A stretch of 64,000 nt of DNA from Pseudomonas sp. LS.1a. Lineage in GTDB: Bacteria; Pseudomonadota; Gammaproteobacteria; Pseudomonadales; Pseudomonadaceae. The stretch covers positions 3,574,001 to 3,638,000 of the forward strand of contig NZ_CP092827.1 in NCBI RefSeq assembly GCF_022533585.1. The letters are read 5' to 3'. A model generated the notes under the pieces. That model was not told the origin of the DNA and made no database searches. It worked only from the letters and a program-made list of their open reading frames with translations. This document shows, piece by piece, positions 31,034 to 39,105 of this stretch. The position numbers and the translations under genes were made by a program. Each line of letters opens with the position of its first letter. Position 1 is the first letter of the stretch.

Positions 31034-32158
31034 ATGTCCGCAGAACAGAAACTGATCGCGATCGAAGAGATCAGCGAGGAGAACGCCCCGGCCATTTACG
31101 TGGCCGGCGGCCTGAAGCAATTCATCGACCTGGTGAAGGCTGAGGTCGAAGGCGAAGTGCCCGATCTGACCACCCGCAAGGGCCGCGAACGCATCGCCAG
31201 CCTGGCCGCCAAGGTCAGCAAATCGAAGACCGCCGTCGAGAAGCCGGGCCGCGACTACCTACGCCGGCTGAAGGAAATGCCGAAGGTGGTCGAGGCCGAG
31301 CTGCGTGAGTTCGTGACCACGATGGACGCGCTGCGGGACGAGACGCGCCGGCCGCTCACCGAGTGGGAGCAGGCAGAAGCCGCCCGTGTCGCCCGGCATG
31401 AGCAAGGCATTGCAGCCATCAAAGCGGAAGGCGCCGAACTCGGCCTGCTGACCGCCGAGGACCTTCTGGCCCGGATCGGAAGGGTTGAAGGCGTTGCCCT
31501 GGACGACGCCTGGGAGGAATTCACCGCCGAGGCCGGACAGGTGAAAGACCAAGCGCTAGCCGTGCTTCGTGAAGCGCTGGCGGCCCGGCAGAAGTACGAC
31601 GCAGAGCAGGCCGAGCTGGCCCGGCTGCGCCGCGAAGCTGAAGAGCGCGCCGAGCATGACCGGATTCGAGCGGCACAAGAGGCCGCTGTCGAGGCCGAGC
31701 GCCAGCGCGTGGCCCAGCAGCAGCAAGCAGAACGCGAAGCCGCAGCCCGCCGAGAGCAGGAACTGCTTGACCAGGCCGCTGCGCAAGAGCGCGAAGCCGA
31801 GAACCAGCGCCTCCAGTTCAAGTTGCAGGCCGAGCAAGCCGAGCGCGCCCGGATCCAGGCTGAAGCCGACCGCGTTGCCGCCGAGCAGCGGATGGAGCAG
31901 GAGCGCCAGGCCGCAGCGCGCCGGCAAGAGGAAGCCGCCGAGCAGGCCCGCCAGGACGAGCGCCGCCGCGCTGATGCCGCTGCCGCGGAGATTCTTCGCC
32001 AGCAAGAAGCCCGCGAGGCCGACAAGGCGCACCGAGCCAGCATCAACCGCGCCGCCCTGGAAGCCTTCATGGCCGAAGGCATGCCTGAAGCGTGCGCCAA
32101 GCAAGCGGTCACCCTGATCGCCCAGCGCAAGATCCCGAACATCGCCATTTCCTACTGA
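31034..32158 (+). CDS. Long coiled-coil phage protein (Erf-module associated)
   Basis: A 374-aa protein starting MSAEQKLIAIEEISEENAPA. The N-terminal 190 residues are a folded helical domain of the DUF1351 type that usually precedes phage annealase and exonuclease genes; residues about 195-340 are a single Glu/Arg/Ala/Gln coiled coil. The C-terminal end (EGMPEACAKQAVTLIAQRKI) is folded again. It may assist annealing or DNA-end processing. The mirror strand carries a long open frame caused by composition alone. Confidence 0.72.
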   Translation: MSAEQKLIAIEEISEENAPAIYVAGGLKQFIDLVKAEVEGEVPDLTTRKGRERIASLAAKVSKSKTAVEKPGRDYLRRLKEMPKVVEAELREFVTTMDALRDETRRPLTEWEQAEAARVARHEQGIAAIKAEGAELGLLTAEDLLARIGRVEGVALDDAWEEFTAEAGQVKDQALAVLREALAARQKYDAEQAELARLRREAEERAEHDRIRAAQEAAVEAERQRVAQQQQAEREAAARREQELLDQAAAQEREAENQRLQFKLQAEQAERARIQAEADRVAAEQRMEQERQAAARRQEEAAEQARQDERRRADAAAAEILRQQEAREADKAHRASINRAALEAFMAEGMPEACAKQAVTLIAQRKIPNIAISY

Positions 32159-32168
32159 GGCACCGACC

Positions 32169-32930
32169 ATGAGCAGCACGATCATTGTGCCGGAGCAGCG
32201 CCGCCCGGTGGCCGCGCCCGCGCAGGCCGACAGCAGCATCCTGGCCGTAATCAGCCGGGCCGCTACCGACCCCACCTGTGACATCGACAAGCTGGAGCGT
32301 CTGATGGCGATGCATGAACGCATGCAGGCCCGTGATGCTGAGGCAGAGTTCAACGCCGCCATGGCGGCCATGCAGAGCGACATCCCGAGCATCGCCGAAC
32401 GCGGCGCCATCGTGGTGAACGGCCAGAAGCGCAGCGACTACGCCACCTTCGAAGACATCAACGATGTCATCAAGCCGATCATGCAGGCCCACGGCTTCGC
32501 CATCACGTTCAAGGTCGAGAACACGCCGGGCGGCCTCACGGTAACCGGCATCCTGATGCACCGGGCCGGACACCGCGAGAGCACAACCATGCTGCTCCCG
32601 CTCGACACCAGCGGCAGCAAGAACGCTGTCCAGGCGGTCGGCTCGTCCACCAGTTACGGCAAGCGCTACGTCATGAGCGCCCTGCTCAACCTCACCACCC
32701 GCGGCGAGGATGACGACGGCCACGCAGCCGTGCCAACGGCGAACGTCACCAGCGTGCAGGCGGCCGGCATCAGCGCCCTGCTCGATCGCTGCACCCAGAC
32801 GACCCGCGACTGGTTTACCGGCGAATACGGTTCGGCCGAATGCGTGCCGAAGGGTCGCCACGACATCCTGGTCGCGCAACTGAACAAGGCCATTAGGGCC
32901 GCGGAGGCCGCAAATGCAGATCATCAGTGA
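32169..32930 (+). CDS. erf: Erf-superfamily ssDNA-annealing protein
   Basis: A 253-aa recombinase. The region ERLMAMHERMQARDAEAEFN and later IAERGAIVVNGQKRSDYATFEDINDVIKP, then GSSTSYGKRYVMSALLNLTT, are characteristic of the ERF superfamily. It anneals complementary single strands and circularises or recombines phage DNA. Overlaps the exonuclease gene by 17 bases, the typical pair of a phage two-component recombination system, with the coiled-coil gene upstream. Confidence 0.9.
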   Translation: MSSTIIVPEQRRPVAAPAQADSSILAVISRAATDPTCDIDKLERLMAMHERMQARDAEAEFNAAMAAMQSDIPSIAERGAIVVNGQKRSDYATFEDINDVIKPIMQAHGFAITFKVENTPGGLTVTGILMHRAGHRESTTMLLPLDTSGSKNAVQAVGSSTSYGKRYVMSALLNLTTRGEDDDGHAAVPTANVTSVQAAGISALLDRCTQTTRDWFTGEYGSAECVPKGRHDILVAQLNKAIRAAEAANADHQ

Positions 32931-33531
32931 CGTCGAGCAAGGCACCCAGGCCTGGCTTGACCTGCGCCTGGGCATCATTACCTGCAGCGAGTTGGACTGC
33001 CTGCTGGTGAACGGCAAGGGTGAGGCCGGTTTCGGTGCCGGCGCCTTCACCTACATGAACACCCTGATCGGCGAGCGCATCACCGGCGAAGCGGCCGACC
33101 CGTTCACCGGTAACCGCCACACCGAGCGCGGGCACGAACTGGAAGGTACTGCCCGGGCCCTGTATTGCGACCGCGAGGACGTCCAGACCCACCAGGTGGG
33201 GATCATCCTGAACCATGGCATTGGTTACTCACCAGACGCCCTGGTCGGCGACAACGGCCTGACCGAGATCAAGACCAAGCTGCCGAAGCTGCAGGTCGAC
33301 GTGATCTTGGGTGGCGAGATCCCGAAAGAGCATGTCGCTCAGTGCCAGGGCGGCCTTTGGGTGTCCGAGCGCGAATGGATCGACTTCATCTGCTACTGGC
33401 CGGGCATGCCGCTGTTCGTGAAGCGTGCCTACCGGGACGAGGCGATGATCCGCAAGCTCTCGGAGCGCGTGAAAACCTTCTACGAAATCCTCGACGAGCG
33501 CATGAATCGCGTGCTCGGAATCGCAGCATGA
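32914..33531 (+). CDS. YqaJ-family (lambda exonuclease-like) recombinase
   Basis: A 205-aa 5'-3' exonuclease. Restriction-endonuclease-fold catalytic residues are visible: GYSPDALV (Asp108), LTEIKT (Glu118, Lys120), and the N-terminal GTQAWLDLRLGIITCSEL pattern. It resects DNA ends for the Erf protein. Good match in length. Confidence 0.9.
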   Translation: MQIISDVEQGTQAWLDLRLGIITCSELDCLLVNGKGEAGFGAGAFTYMNTLIGERITGEAADPFTGNRHTERGHELEGTARALYCDREDVQTHQVGIILNHGIGYSPDALVGDNGLTEIKTKLPKLQVDVILGGEIPKEHVAQCQGGLWVSEREWIDFICYWPGMPLFVKRAYRDEAMIRKLSERVKTFYEILDERMNRVLGIAA

Positions 33532-33538
33532 GGTGAGC

Positions 33539-34045
33539 ATGAACCAATCAATCGACCTGGAGGCCGCAAAAGCGGCCTTCTTCGCGTCTGGCGGCCAGCT
33601 CGTAGTGCTGGAGGGCTTCACCTACCGGCCGCTGCCCCAGCGCAAGCACCCTGAGCCCGCACCTAAGAAGCGCCGGGGGCCGCCCCCAGTGCAGCACGGT
33701 ACCCGTCAGGAAAAGGCCAAGGCCCGCGCCGACATGGTGGCGAAGATGGCCGAGACCATGACCTGCCGAGAAGCGGCCCAGGAACTCAAAGTATCCCAGT
33801 CCTCGCTATGGGACATGGCCAAGCGCCACGGCTTCGCGTTTGTCTCGGGCAACCGCGGCAAACACATCGAAAAGCCAGACGTCGAGGCCCGTGACGCCAA
33901 GCTGGCCGATCGAATCCGGGCACTCAGGGATGCAGGCCTATCGCGCAATAGCGCAACTCTGAAGCTCGAGATCGGCCACACGACGATGAGTCGGATCATC
34001 AAGAAGTTCGGTATCGACTTCCCGCTCAGAAAACGCAGGGCATAG
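33539..34045 (+). CDS. Putative HTH DNA-binding phage protein
   Basis: A 168-aa protein starting MNQSIDLEAAKAAFFASGGQ, after a Shine-Dalgarno GAGGTG. Two helix-turn-helix-like units are visible, TCREAAQELKVSQSSLWDMA (about 73-92) and DAGLSRNSATLKLEIGHTTMSR (about 125-147). Basic linker RKHPEPAPKKRRGPPP. It is a candidate regulator or site-specific binder; unknown target. Confidence 0.68.
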   Translation: MNQSIDLEAAKAAFFASGGQLVVLEGFTYRPLPQRKHPEPAPKKRRGPPPVQHGTRQEKAKARADMVAKMAETMTCREAAQELKVSQSSLWDMAKRHGFAFVSGNRGKHIEKPDVEARDAKLADRIRALRDAGLSRNSATLKLEIGHTTMSRIIKKFGIDFPLRKRRA

Positions 34046-34047
34046 CC

Positions 34048-34236
34048 ATGACAGCAATCACCACCCCCGACCTCCTCCTGCGCCGGAAGGAACTGGAGCA
34101 GCACCTGCAGCTGCTGTTCAACCGCAGCTGCCAATGGGGCCGCGCCGAACGTGTGCGCGGCGCCGCCACCATCGAGAACCTGACCCAGCAACTGGTCGAG
34201 GTCACCGAGCAGATCGATACGGCGCGCGCCGCATGA
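34048..34236 (+). CDS. Small coiled-coil phage protein
   Basis: A 62-aa protein starting MTAITTPDLLLRRKELEQHL, mostly a coiled coil with a heptad-like C-terminus (ENLTQQLVEVTEQIDT). Two bases after the preceding stop. Function unknown. Confidence 0.6.
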   Translation: MTAITTPDLLLRRKELEQHLQLLFNRSCQWGRAERVRGAATIENLTQQLVEVTEQIDTARAA

Positions 34237-34317
34237 GACGGATCAACAACCTGGTCCGCCATCGCCGGCGGCAAGAACAGTTCCACCTGCCGCCCAGCGG
34301 CCTCACGGAGCACAGAC

Positions 34318-34683
34318 ATGCAGAAAGCACCCTCTGGAGTCGTAACCCTTCCGGGCTGGCTGAAGTCACCGGTCAAGAAGCTGTACAACACCCGCAGCGG
34401 CGGCCAGTACCGGCCTGATGACGTGGCTCTGGCCTTCGCGCTGAGCCTGCGCGTGCACGACAGCGCCGACCACCTGCGCAGGCTGGCCCGTCGCCTGGTC
34501 GACAAGGTCTGCCTGGAGCATCAGCCGAACATGAAGCGCCTGGCCCGCGAGCCGGACGACGCCAAGGTGTTCGACGCCGCGCTCAAGATCATCAACCGGG
34601 TGTGCGACCTGCTGGAGTACGCACCAGGCACCCGCTTTGTGCGCAATGGAGGCGATGATGGCTCTGACGCAGCAGCAGCGTGA
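34318..34683 (+). CDS. Hypothetical early phage protein
   Basis: A 121-aa protein starting MQKAPSGVVTLPGWLKSPVK. The body (LRRLARRLVDKVCLEHQPNM) is helical and basic. Overlaps the next gene by 26 bases. No motif allows a function. Confidence 0.6.
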   Translation: MQKAPSGVVTLPGWLKSPVKKLYNTRSGGQYRPDDVALAFALSLRVHDSADHLRRLARRLVDKVCLEHQPNMKRLAREPDDAKVFDAALKIINRVCDLLEYAPGTRFVRNGGDDGSDAAAA

Positions 34684-35221
34684 TGAGCGCAGGCGAGAGA
34701 AGGCCGAGCGCCTGCAGGAAGAAGACCTGCGCTTGAAGGTTCGACCAGGGACTAAGCAGGCCCTCCTAGAGCTGATGGAGTGGGCCGGCATTGATGAGCA
34801 AGGCGAGGCGATGACGCTGATGATTCATCACATCGAAGCGCTCGGGCATCACGCGCTATTCAGGATCGCACGCCACGAAATCGAAGCTCACCGATCTGTG
34901 GCGCGGAATGAGCCGCTGCGGCTGTCAGCCAGGAAGCGAACCGGCCAGCACCTGCGCGCCATATGCGGCTGGGCAGACGCCACGTACAGCCAGATGATTG
35001 AGGCATTGATCCACGGCATCCACGCACTGGGCAGGCTGCACGCGGCGAAGTTTCTCACCCCGCCGCGGCACAAAATCAGCATATCTCCGAGACTGGCCAT
35101 GGCCTTCGACAGGAAGAGCATGCTGATGATTCAGCAGGATCCGGGGGACGAAATCGCCCTTCCGACAGCAGAGGGCTGTGGTCAACTACCTAGACAGAGA
35201 GACCCCGCTCGCCAGATTTAG
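34658..35221 (+). CDS. RHH-like protein with duplicated unit and in-frame palindrome
   Basis: A 187-aa protein starting MALTQQQRDERRREKAERLQ; GGAGG precedes. Two similar helical units (LMEWAGIDEQ..MTLMIHHIEALG, about residues 38-62, and ICGWADATYSQMIEALIHGIHALG, about 102-126) suggest a tandem ribbon-helix-helix or MetJ/Arc-type duplication. Between them the dispersed palindrome copy 4 encodes ARHEIEAHRSVAR. The C-terminal 30 residues look unnatural and overlap the 3' end of the leftward gene. Function unknown; DNA binding likely. Confidence 0.6.
   Translation: MALTQQQRDERRREKAERLQEEDLRLKVRPGTKQALLELMEWAGIDEQGEAMTLMIHHIEALGHHALFRIARHEIEAHRSVARNEPLRLSARKRTGQHLRAICGWADATYSQMIEALIHGIHALGRLHAAKFLTPPRHKISISPRLAMAFDRKSMLMIQQDPGDEIALPTAEGCGQLPRQRDPARQI
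34867..34905. repeat. Dispersed prophage palindrome, copy 4 (in-frame, partly decayed)
   Basis: CGCACGCCAC-GAAA and ATCT-GTGGCGCG around a loop. The second arm has lost one TT. Translated rightward inside the duplicated-RHH gene as ARHEIEAHRSVAR. Confidence 0.75.
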
Positions 35222-35512
35222 CAAGCGATGGAGCGGTCGGACGTATTCTGACAGGGTTTCAGCCAGCTCTGCCTGGATCTTCGGATCGCGTACCTCGCTA
35301 AGTTCATCTAAGAGGAGGCCGATATCGCTGAGCGTCAAGCGCACCAGGTGGTCGTATTCTCCAACCTGGCTAGGATCGGATGTGGTCTTCAGCGTAATCC
35401 CGAGAACACTTCCCTTCTTCGAATCCTCCTCGAACCCAAAAATTGGGGCCTTCCTAGATTTGATTACAGACCAGCCGGTCTTCCGGTTTGCACCCTGACG
35501 CCAAATTTCCAT
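35186..35512 (-). CDS. Unknown moron protein (leftward inside early operon)
   Basis: A 108-aa protein starting MEIWRQGANRKTGWSVIKSR at 35512, with AGGAG 5 bases upstream. The frame can be extended to 35653 but the extra residues read poorly. It has a beta-rich front (SVIKSRKAPIFGFEEDSKKG) and a helical back (SDIGLLLDELSEVRDPKIQA). Base composition is more AT-rich than in the neighbours. Leftward transcription against the operon and 3' overlap with it suggest a separate insertion. Function unknown. Confidence 0.6.
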   Translation of the reverse strand: MEIWRQGANRKTGWSVIKSRKAPIFGFEEDSKKGSVLGITLKTTSDPSQVGEYDHLVRLTLSDIGLLLDELSEVRDPKIQAELAETLSEYVRPLHRLLNLASGVSLSR

Positions 35513-35714
35513 CTCGATCTCCTGTGCTCGGCACCATGCCGCTTCGACATCATGGCCATTTAATACGGAATTGCAAGGCTTACAAAAACTTTTTAAGCGC
35601 CGCCAATTATAAATTAACACCCCGTACAGCCTCGAAACGACCTCGACTCGCATATCCCTTTCAACAAATCACGCCTCCCCGGCGAGGGCGGCGCCTGCAC
35701 GCAAGGACCACAAC

Positions 35715-36494
35715 ATGACCGAACAACAGCACGACGAAAGCAAGCTCGAGCGGGTCATCCGCAAGATCAAGCGCTGTCTGGCCCTGTCCAAAAGCTCGAA
35801 CGAGAACGAGGCGGCCACGGCAATGCGCCAGGCCCAAGCGCTGATGCGCGAGTATCGACTCACCGAGCTGGATGTCCGCCTGAGCGATGTGGACGAGGTC
35901 CAGTCGGAGAAGTCCAGGGCGAACCGCCGGCCAACCTGGGATCGGCACCTAAGCGGCATCGTGGCCAGGGTGTTCGGGTGCCGACCGCTCTCGTATAAGC
36001 ACTGGTGCGAGTCGTCTGGGCGAATGGTTGAGCGGGCCTTGTTCGTAGGCGTGATGCCTGCGCCGCAGATCGCGATGTATGCCTACGAGACTTTGCTCAC
36101 CAAGCTGACGCAGGCTCGCCGCGACTACGTAGCCTCGGTCAGGAGTGGTAAGCGCCGCAGCGCCTACTCCCCCGAGACAGCCGGCGATCACTTCGCAATC
36201 GCGTGGGTTTCAGTGGTGCACGGCAAGATCCATGAGTTGGTGCCGCAGGGCGAAGAAGATCCAGCCATCGAGCAGTGCTCTAGTGGACGCGACCTTGTGC
36301 AGGCGGAAAGCCAGGACAAAGCGCTGATCGAGCAGTACCTGGGTGGCCGCGAGATTGGCAAGCAGCGCAAGTCTGGGCCCGTAGAGCTCGACATGGCCGC
36401 TCAGATCGCAGGAATGCTCGCCGGGCAGCGCGTCCAGCTCAATCCAGCCATGGCGCACGGTGGCCAGGAACAGTTCAGGCTGGGAAGCTCATGA
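35715..36494 (+). CDS. DUF2786-family protein
   Basis: A 259-aa protein with the DUF2786 signature RKIKRCLALSKSSNENEAATAMRQAQALM (about residues 16-44). A second domain (GRMVERALFVGVMPAPQIAM) is the DUF7168-type companion. These proteins are frequent in phages and plasmids; function unknown, suspected DNA-linked. The gene is followed by a PAPS-reductase-like gene with a 4-base overlap, so the two are made together. Confidence 0.82.
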   Translation: MTEQQHDESKLERVIRKIKRCLALSKSSNENEAATAMRQAQALMREYRLTELDVRLSDVDEVQSEKSRANRRPTWDRHLSGIVARVFGCRPLSYKHWCESSGRMVERALFVGVMPAPQIAMYAYETLLTKLTQARRDYVASVRSGKRRSAYSPETAGDHFAIAWVSVVHGKIHELVPQGEEDPAIEQCSSGRDLVQAESQDKALIEQYLGGREIGKQRKSGPVELDMAAQIAGMLAGQRVQLNPAMAHGGQEQFRLGSS

Positions 36495-37366
36495 CGATTA
36501 ACCCCTATCAGATCACTGGGCCGGCGCAGATTGGCGTCAGTGGTGGCCGCACCAGCGGGCACATGCTCTGGAAAATTCTGGAGGCCCACGGCGGCAAGCT
36601 ACCGGCAGACGTGCACGCCTTCTTCCAGAACACCGGCAAGGAGCGCGAGGAGACGCTGGTCTTCATCGACGCCATGGCCAAGCATTGGGGCGTCAATATC
36701 ATCTGGATGGAGTGGTGCCGGGTGTACGGGCAGCCAGACGACGCGCCATGGTACAAGATCGTCGACTTCGAGACGGCCAGCCGCAACGGCGAGCCGTTCA
36801 CGATGATGCTCGAGTACTACGAGGCATACCGGAAAGCAGAGAAGAACCTGCCGGCGGTGCTGCCCAACTTCAGCAACAACATGTGCACCGCCTACCTGAA
36901 GGTGAAGATCGGCGAGAAGCACATGCGCGCCCTAGGCTACGACGAGTGGGATTGCATCGTCGGTATCCGGTACGACGAGCCGCGCCGCTACAGCCGAATG
37001 ATGACCGCCAACGAGCGCGGCAATTCGCGATGGGACAGCGTCCGCCCATCCTACGTCGCTGGCATCATCAAGGAAGACGTGGCGGCTTTCTGGGCCGAAC
37101 TGCCTTTCGACCTGGGCATGGACTCGGACTACGGCAACTGCGACCTGTGCTGGAAAAAGAACGAGGCCAAGCTGATCAGGACCATCCAGGCAGACCCATC
37201 CAGAGTGATCTGGTGGTCTGGCACCGAAGAACGATTCGGCCAGGTATTCCGGCAGGACCGACCCAATTACCGGTCGCTGGCCTGGTCAGCTGACCAGCGC
37301 GCCAGGCAGGCGGATTTTGACTTTGACTACCTGTCCGAGGACATAGACTGCTTCTGCGGGGACTAA
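36491..37366 (+). CDS. PAPS-reductase-like ATP pyrophosphatase family protein
   Basis: A 291-aa protein of the PP-loop/CysH-type fold. N-terminal loop IGVSGGRTSGHML (residues 14-26) is the ATP-binding SGG.(T)SG, NTGKE (48-51) follows. Cysteines at 132, 217 and 220 (CDLC) and 287 and 289 (CFC) could hold a metal or iron-sulfur cluster. Members act in sulfate reduction, tRNA thiolation or DndC-type DNA sulfur modification; which applies here is unknown. Phage copies are known in several Pseudomonas prophages. No dndB, D or E genes are near. Confidence 0.82.
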   Translation: MTINPYQITGPAQIGVSGGRTSGHMLWKILEAHGGKLPADVHAFFQNTGKEREETLVFIDAMAKHWGVNIIWMEWCRVYGQPDDAPWYKIVDFETASRNGEPFTMMLEYYEAYRKAEKNLPAVLPNFSNNMCTAYLKVKIGEKHMRALGYDEWDCIVGIRYDEPRRYSRMMTANERGNSRWDSVRPSYVAGIIKEDVAAFWAELPFDLGMDSDYGNCDLCWKKNEAKLIRTIQADPSRVIWWSGTEERFGQVFRQDRPNYRSLAWSADQRARQADFDFDYLSEDIDCFCGD

Positions 37367-37367
37367 G

Positions 37368-37838
37368 TCAAGCCTCAGAGGCTATGCGTGCTCGAATAGC
37401 ATTATAGGAATCTGTGAAATAGCTTCTGTTCGAGAGCTGCGGTTGCTGAAGCCTGTAATCAGCGAGCCTTGGCTCTTTATCGATAGTGAATGTGTCAAGG
37501 AACGCGTCGGACTCTTCAATCAGGATTTCGGGCTGATCGTACCCTTCAAACTGACTGCCGGTGATATCTATGAGCTTACCGCCAAGCTTCAGCCAAATAT
37601 GAGAGTCCCACTCCTCATCCCGGCCACCATCGACGCCTGACATGCGCATCGCTCCAGGGAATCCATTGTCAGTCAAGTAGGCTGCAAGAAGCATAGAAGA
37701 GTCGTCGCATGCCCCCTCAGGGAATCGGCTATTGATACAAATTCCGAACCAGAATCCCTCAACAGCCAACGACTGAATCGCGCTCCGAAATTCGGAAACC
37801 AGTTCTTCCAAGGACTTTTGCTGCACATCCACCTCCAT
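37368..37838 (-). CDS. Transglutaminase-like Cys-His-Asp protein (moron)
   Basis: A 156-aa leftward protein. Cys44 in PEGACDDSSMLLAAYL, His80 in EEWDSHIWLKLG and Asp91 in KLIDITGSQF form the triad order of transglutaminase-like proteases and amidases. No signal peptide. The ATG at 37838 has no ribosome site; a GTG at 37826 has GGAGG 5 bases before it and may be the true start. It lies alone against the early operon and is more AT-rich than its neighbours. A host-modifying, toxin or defence function is possible; unknown. Confidence 0.68.
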   Translation of the reverse strand: MEVDVQQKSLEELVSEFRSAIQSLAVEGFWFGICINSRFPEGACDDSSMLLAAYLTDNGFPGAMRMSGVDGGRDEEWDSHIWLKLGGKLIDITGSQFEGYDQPEILIEESDAFLDTFTIDKEPRLADYRLQQPQLSNRSYFTDSYNAIRARIASEA

Positions 37839-37874
37839 TTCATTGGCCAGCGAATGTAACGCATAGGACCACCC

Positions 37875-38381
37875 ATGCCCACAGAAAACCGATCCTGCAA
37901 CACCGACCCGCGCGATTTGTTCATCAGCCTCAACCCGCTCGGCCTAGGTGAGGCGGAGCTGCGCAAGGACAGCACCGGCTTCGAAGACCCGCGCACCCAC
38001 GGCGACTACCTGCTGTTTCTGGCCGGCTACCGCGAAACGCATCCAGAACCGCAGCCCCACCCCGAGCCTATAGCCTGGACGGTTGGTGCTGCCTTCTGGT
38101 GGACCAAAGAAGAGGCAGAGCGGGATGCCGCGGCGACTGGGCTACCGATTACCGGACTGGGCCCAATGACCGATACCGGCGAGGTTCAGAGGCTGCGAGA
38201 GGCCCTGAAGTTCTACGCCGACCGGGATCATTTCGCACAGGACATTGGCAGCGACTGGGACAACGTAAGCGGCGAGCCAGCGAATGTGCTGTGGCATGAA
38301 TCCGAGGCTTGGTTCGTTGAAGACGGCTCCATTGCCCGCGCAGCCTTGAGCGCAACACCCGACAGCCTTCAGCTGGCCTGA
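37875..38381 (+). CDS. Hypothetical early phage protein
   Basis: A 168-aa protein starting MPTENRSCNTDPRDLFISLN. The C-terminal half (VQRLREALKFYADRDHFAQD ... GSIARAAL) repeats a pattern common in Pseudomonas phage early proteins, in which LREAL.FYA is followed by IARAAL. Function unknown. Its 3' end overlaps the leftward small gene by 13 bases. Confidence 0.65.
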   Translation: MPTENRSCNTDPRDLFISLNPLGLGEAELRKDSTGFEDPRTHGDYLLFLAGYRETHPEPQPHPEPIAWTVGAAFWWTKEEAERDAAATGLPITGLGPMTDTGEVQRLREALKFYADRDHFAQDIGSDWDNVSGEPANVLWHESEAWFVEDGSIARAALSATPDSLQLA

Positions 38382-38593
38382 ACAGGCTCCGGATCCACCA
38401 GAAACAACGCGCCCTCGATCTCAGCGATTGCGCCAGGTACATGCTCGGGGGCAACCCAGCGCCACGACGCATTGCCTATAAGGCCACCTATGGCCTGACG
38501 GCGAAGCTGAATTGGATCAAGCCCCTGTTGCTCTGCCGCAGCAAACACGGCCGCCAGCGCTTGCTCCAAATGCATAACCCGTTCTGTGGTCAT
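38369..38593 (-). CDS. Small leftward hypothetical protein
   Basis: A 74-aa protein starting MTTERVMHLEQALAAVFAAA; helical first 35 residues, Trp-containing second half (NASWRWVAPEHVPGAIAEIE). Leftward in a rightward operon, overlapping the preceding gene by 13 bases at the 3' ends. Function unknown. Frame length and codon use support it. Confidence 0.55.
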   Translation of the reverse strand: MTTERVMHLEQALAAVFAAAEQQGLDPIQLRRQAIGGLIGNASWRWVAPEHVPGAIAEIEGALFLVDPEPVQAS

Positions 38594-38755
38594 GGCTGCT
38601 CTCCGGTTGGGACGCTAAGTCTAGTCCCTGCCTGAGCAGTCGGAAACGCAAAACACGAAAGAGCACATTTGTACTCCATCCCGCTGGAACCCCTCTCCCC
38701 TCTATTCACTGCCGCGATATCGCGGCGAGGAGAAGTGTCGATAGCCATCGGCCAG

Positions 38756-38983
38756 TCAGTCGTCGTTAAGGCTTTCTGAAGCTGAATCTTTTCCTTCAGC
38801 GGCCCGTATATCGGCGAATTTGATCCACTCATCGAATGCGATTCGGTGGGCTTTGCAGGTCTTTTCCCATTCGATCCCATTCATTCGCCCATAGGCGATC
38901 TGGTTCATCGTGGCAGCAATTTGAGCATCGAGCTCTCTGAGAAGCAGATAAGCCTGGTAACGGCTTTCGTTTGCGTTGGGCAT
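38756..38983 (-). CDS. Small leftward hypothetical protein
   Basis: A 75-aa protein starting MPNANESRYQAYLLLRELDA with GAGGTGAG 6 bases upstream. Helical, acidic C-terminus (AAEGKDSASESLNDD). With the genes at 37368 and 38369 it forms a group of leftward insertions at about 37.3-39.0 kb. Function unknown. Confidence 0.58.
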   Translation of the reverse strand: MPNANESRYQAYLLLRELDAQIAATMNQIAYGRMNGIEWEKTCKAHRIAFDEWIKFADIRAAEGKDSASESLNDD

Positions 38984-39105
38984 ATAGCTCACCTCTCGGT
39001 GGATAGATGAGCTATCAGCGTCGACGGCTCTCCCTGTTGACCTCACCGCCTCCAAGAAATCCCATTTTTCTACCCCCAGCGCCGAGAAGTCGGTAGGACA
39101 ACTTC

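Noticed and set aside
31255..32148. 297-codon leftward frame, Ala/Ser/Arg-rich
   Set aside because: Antisense of the coiled-coil gene; low complexity follows from Glu/Arg/Gln/Ala codons.
34233..34418. 61-aa frame MRRINNLVRHRRRQ overlapping two genes
   Set aside because: ATGA-linked, but its second half lies inside the next gene and reads as its shadow; kept out for lack of support.
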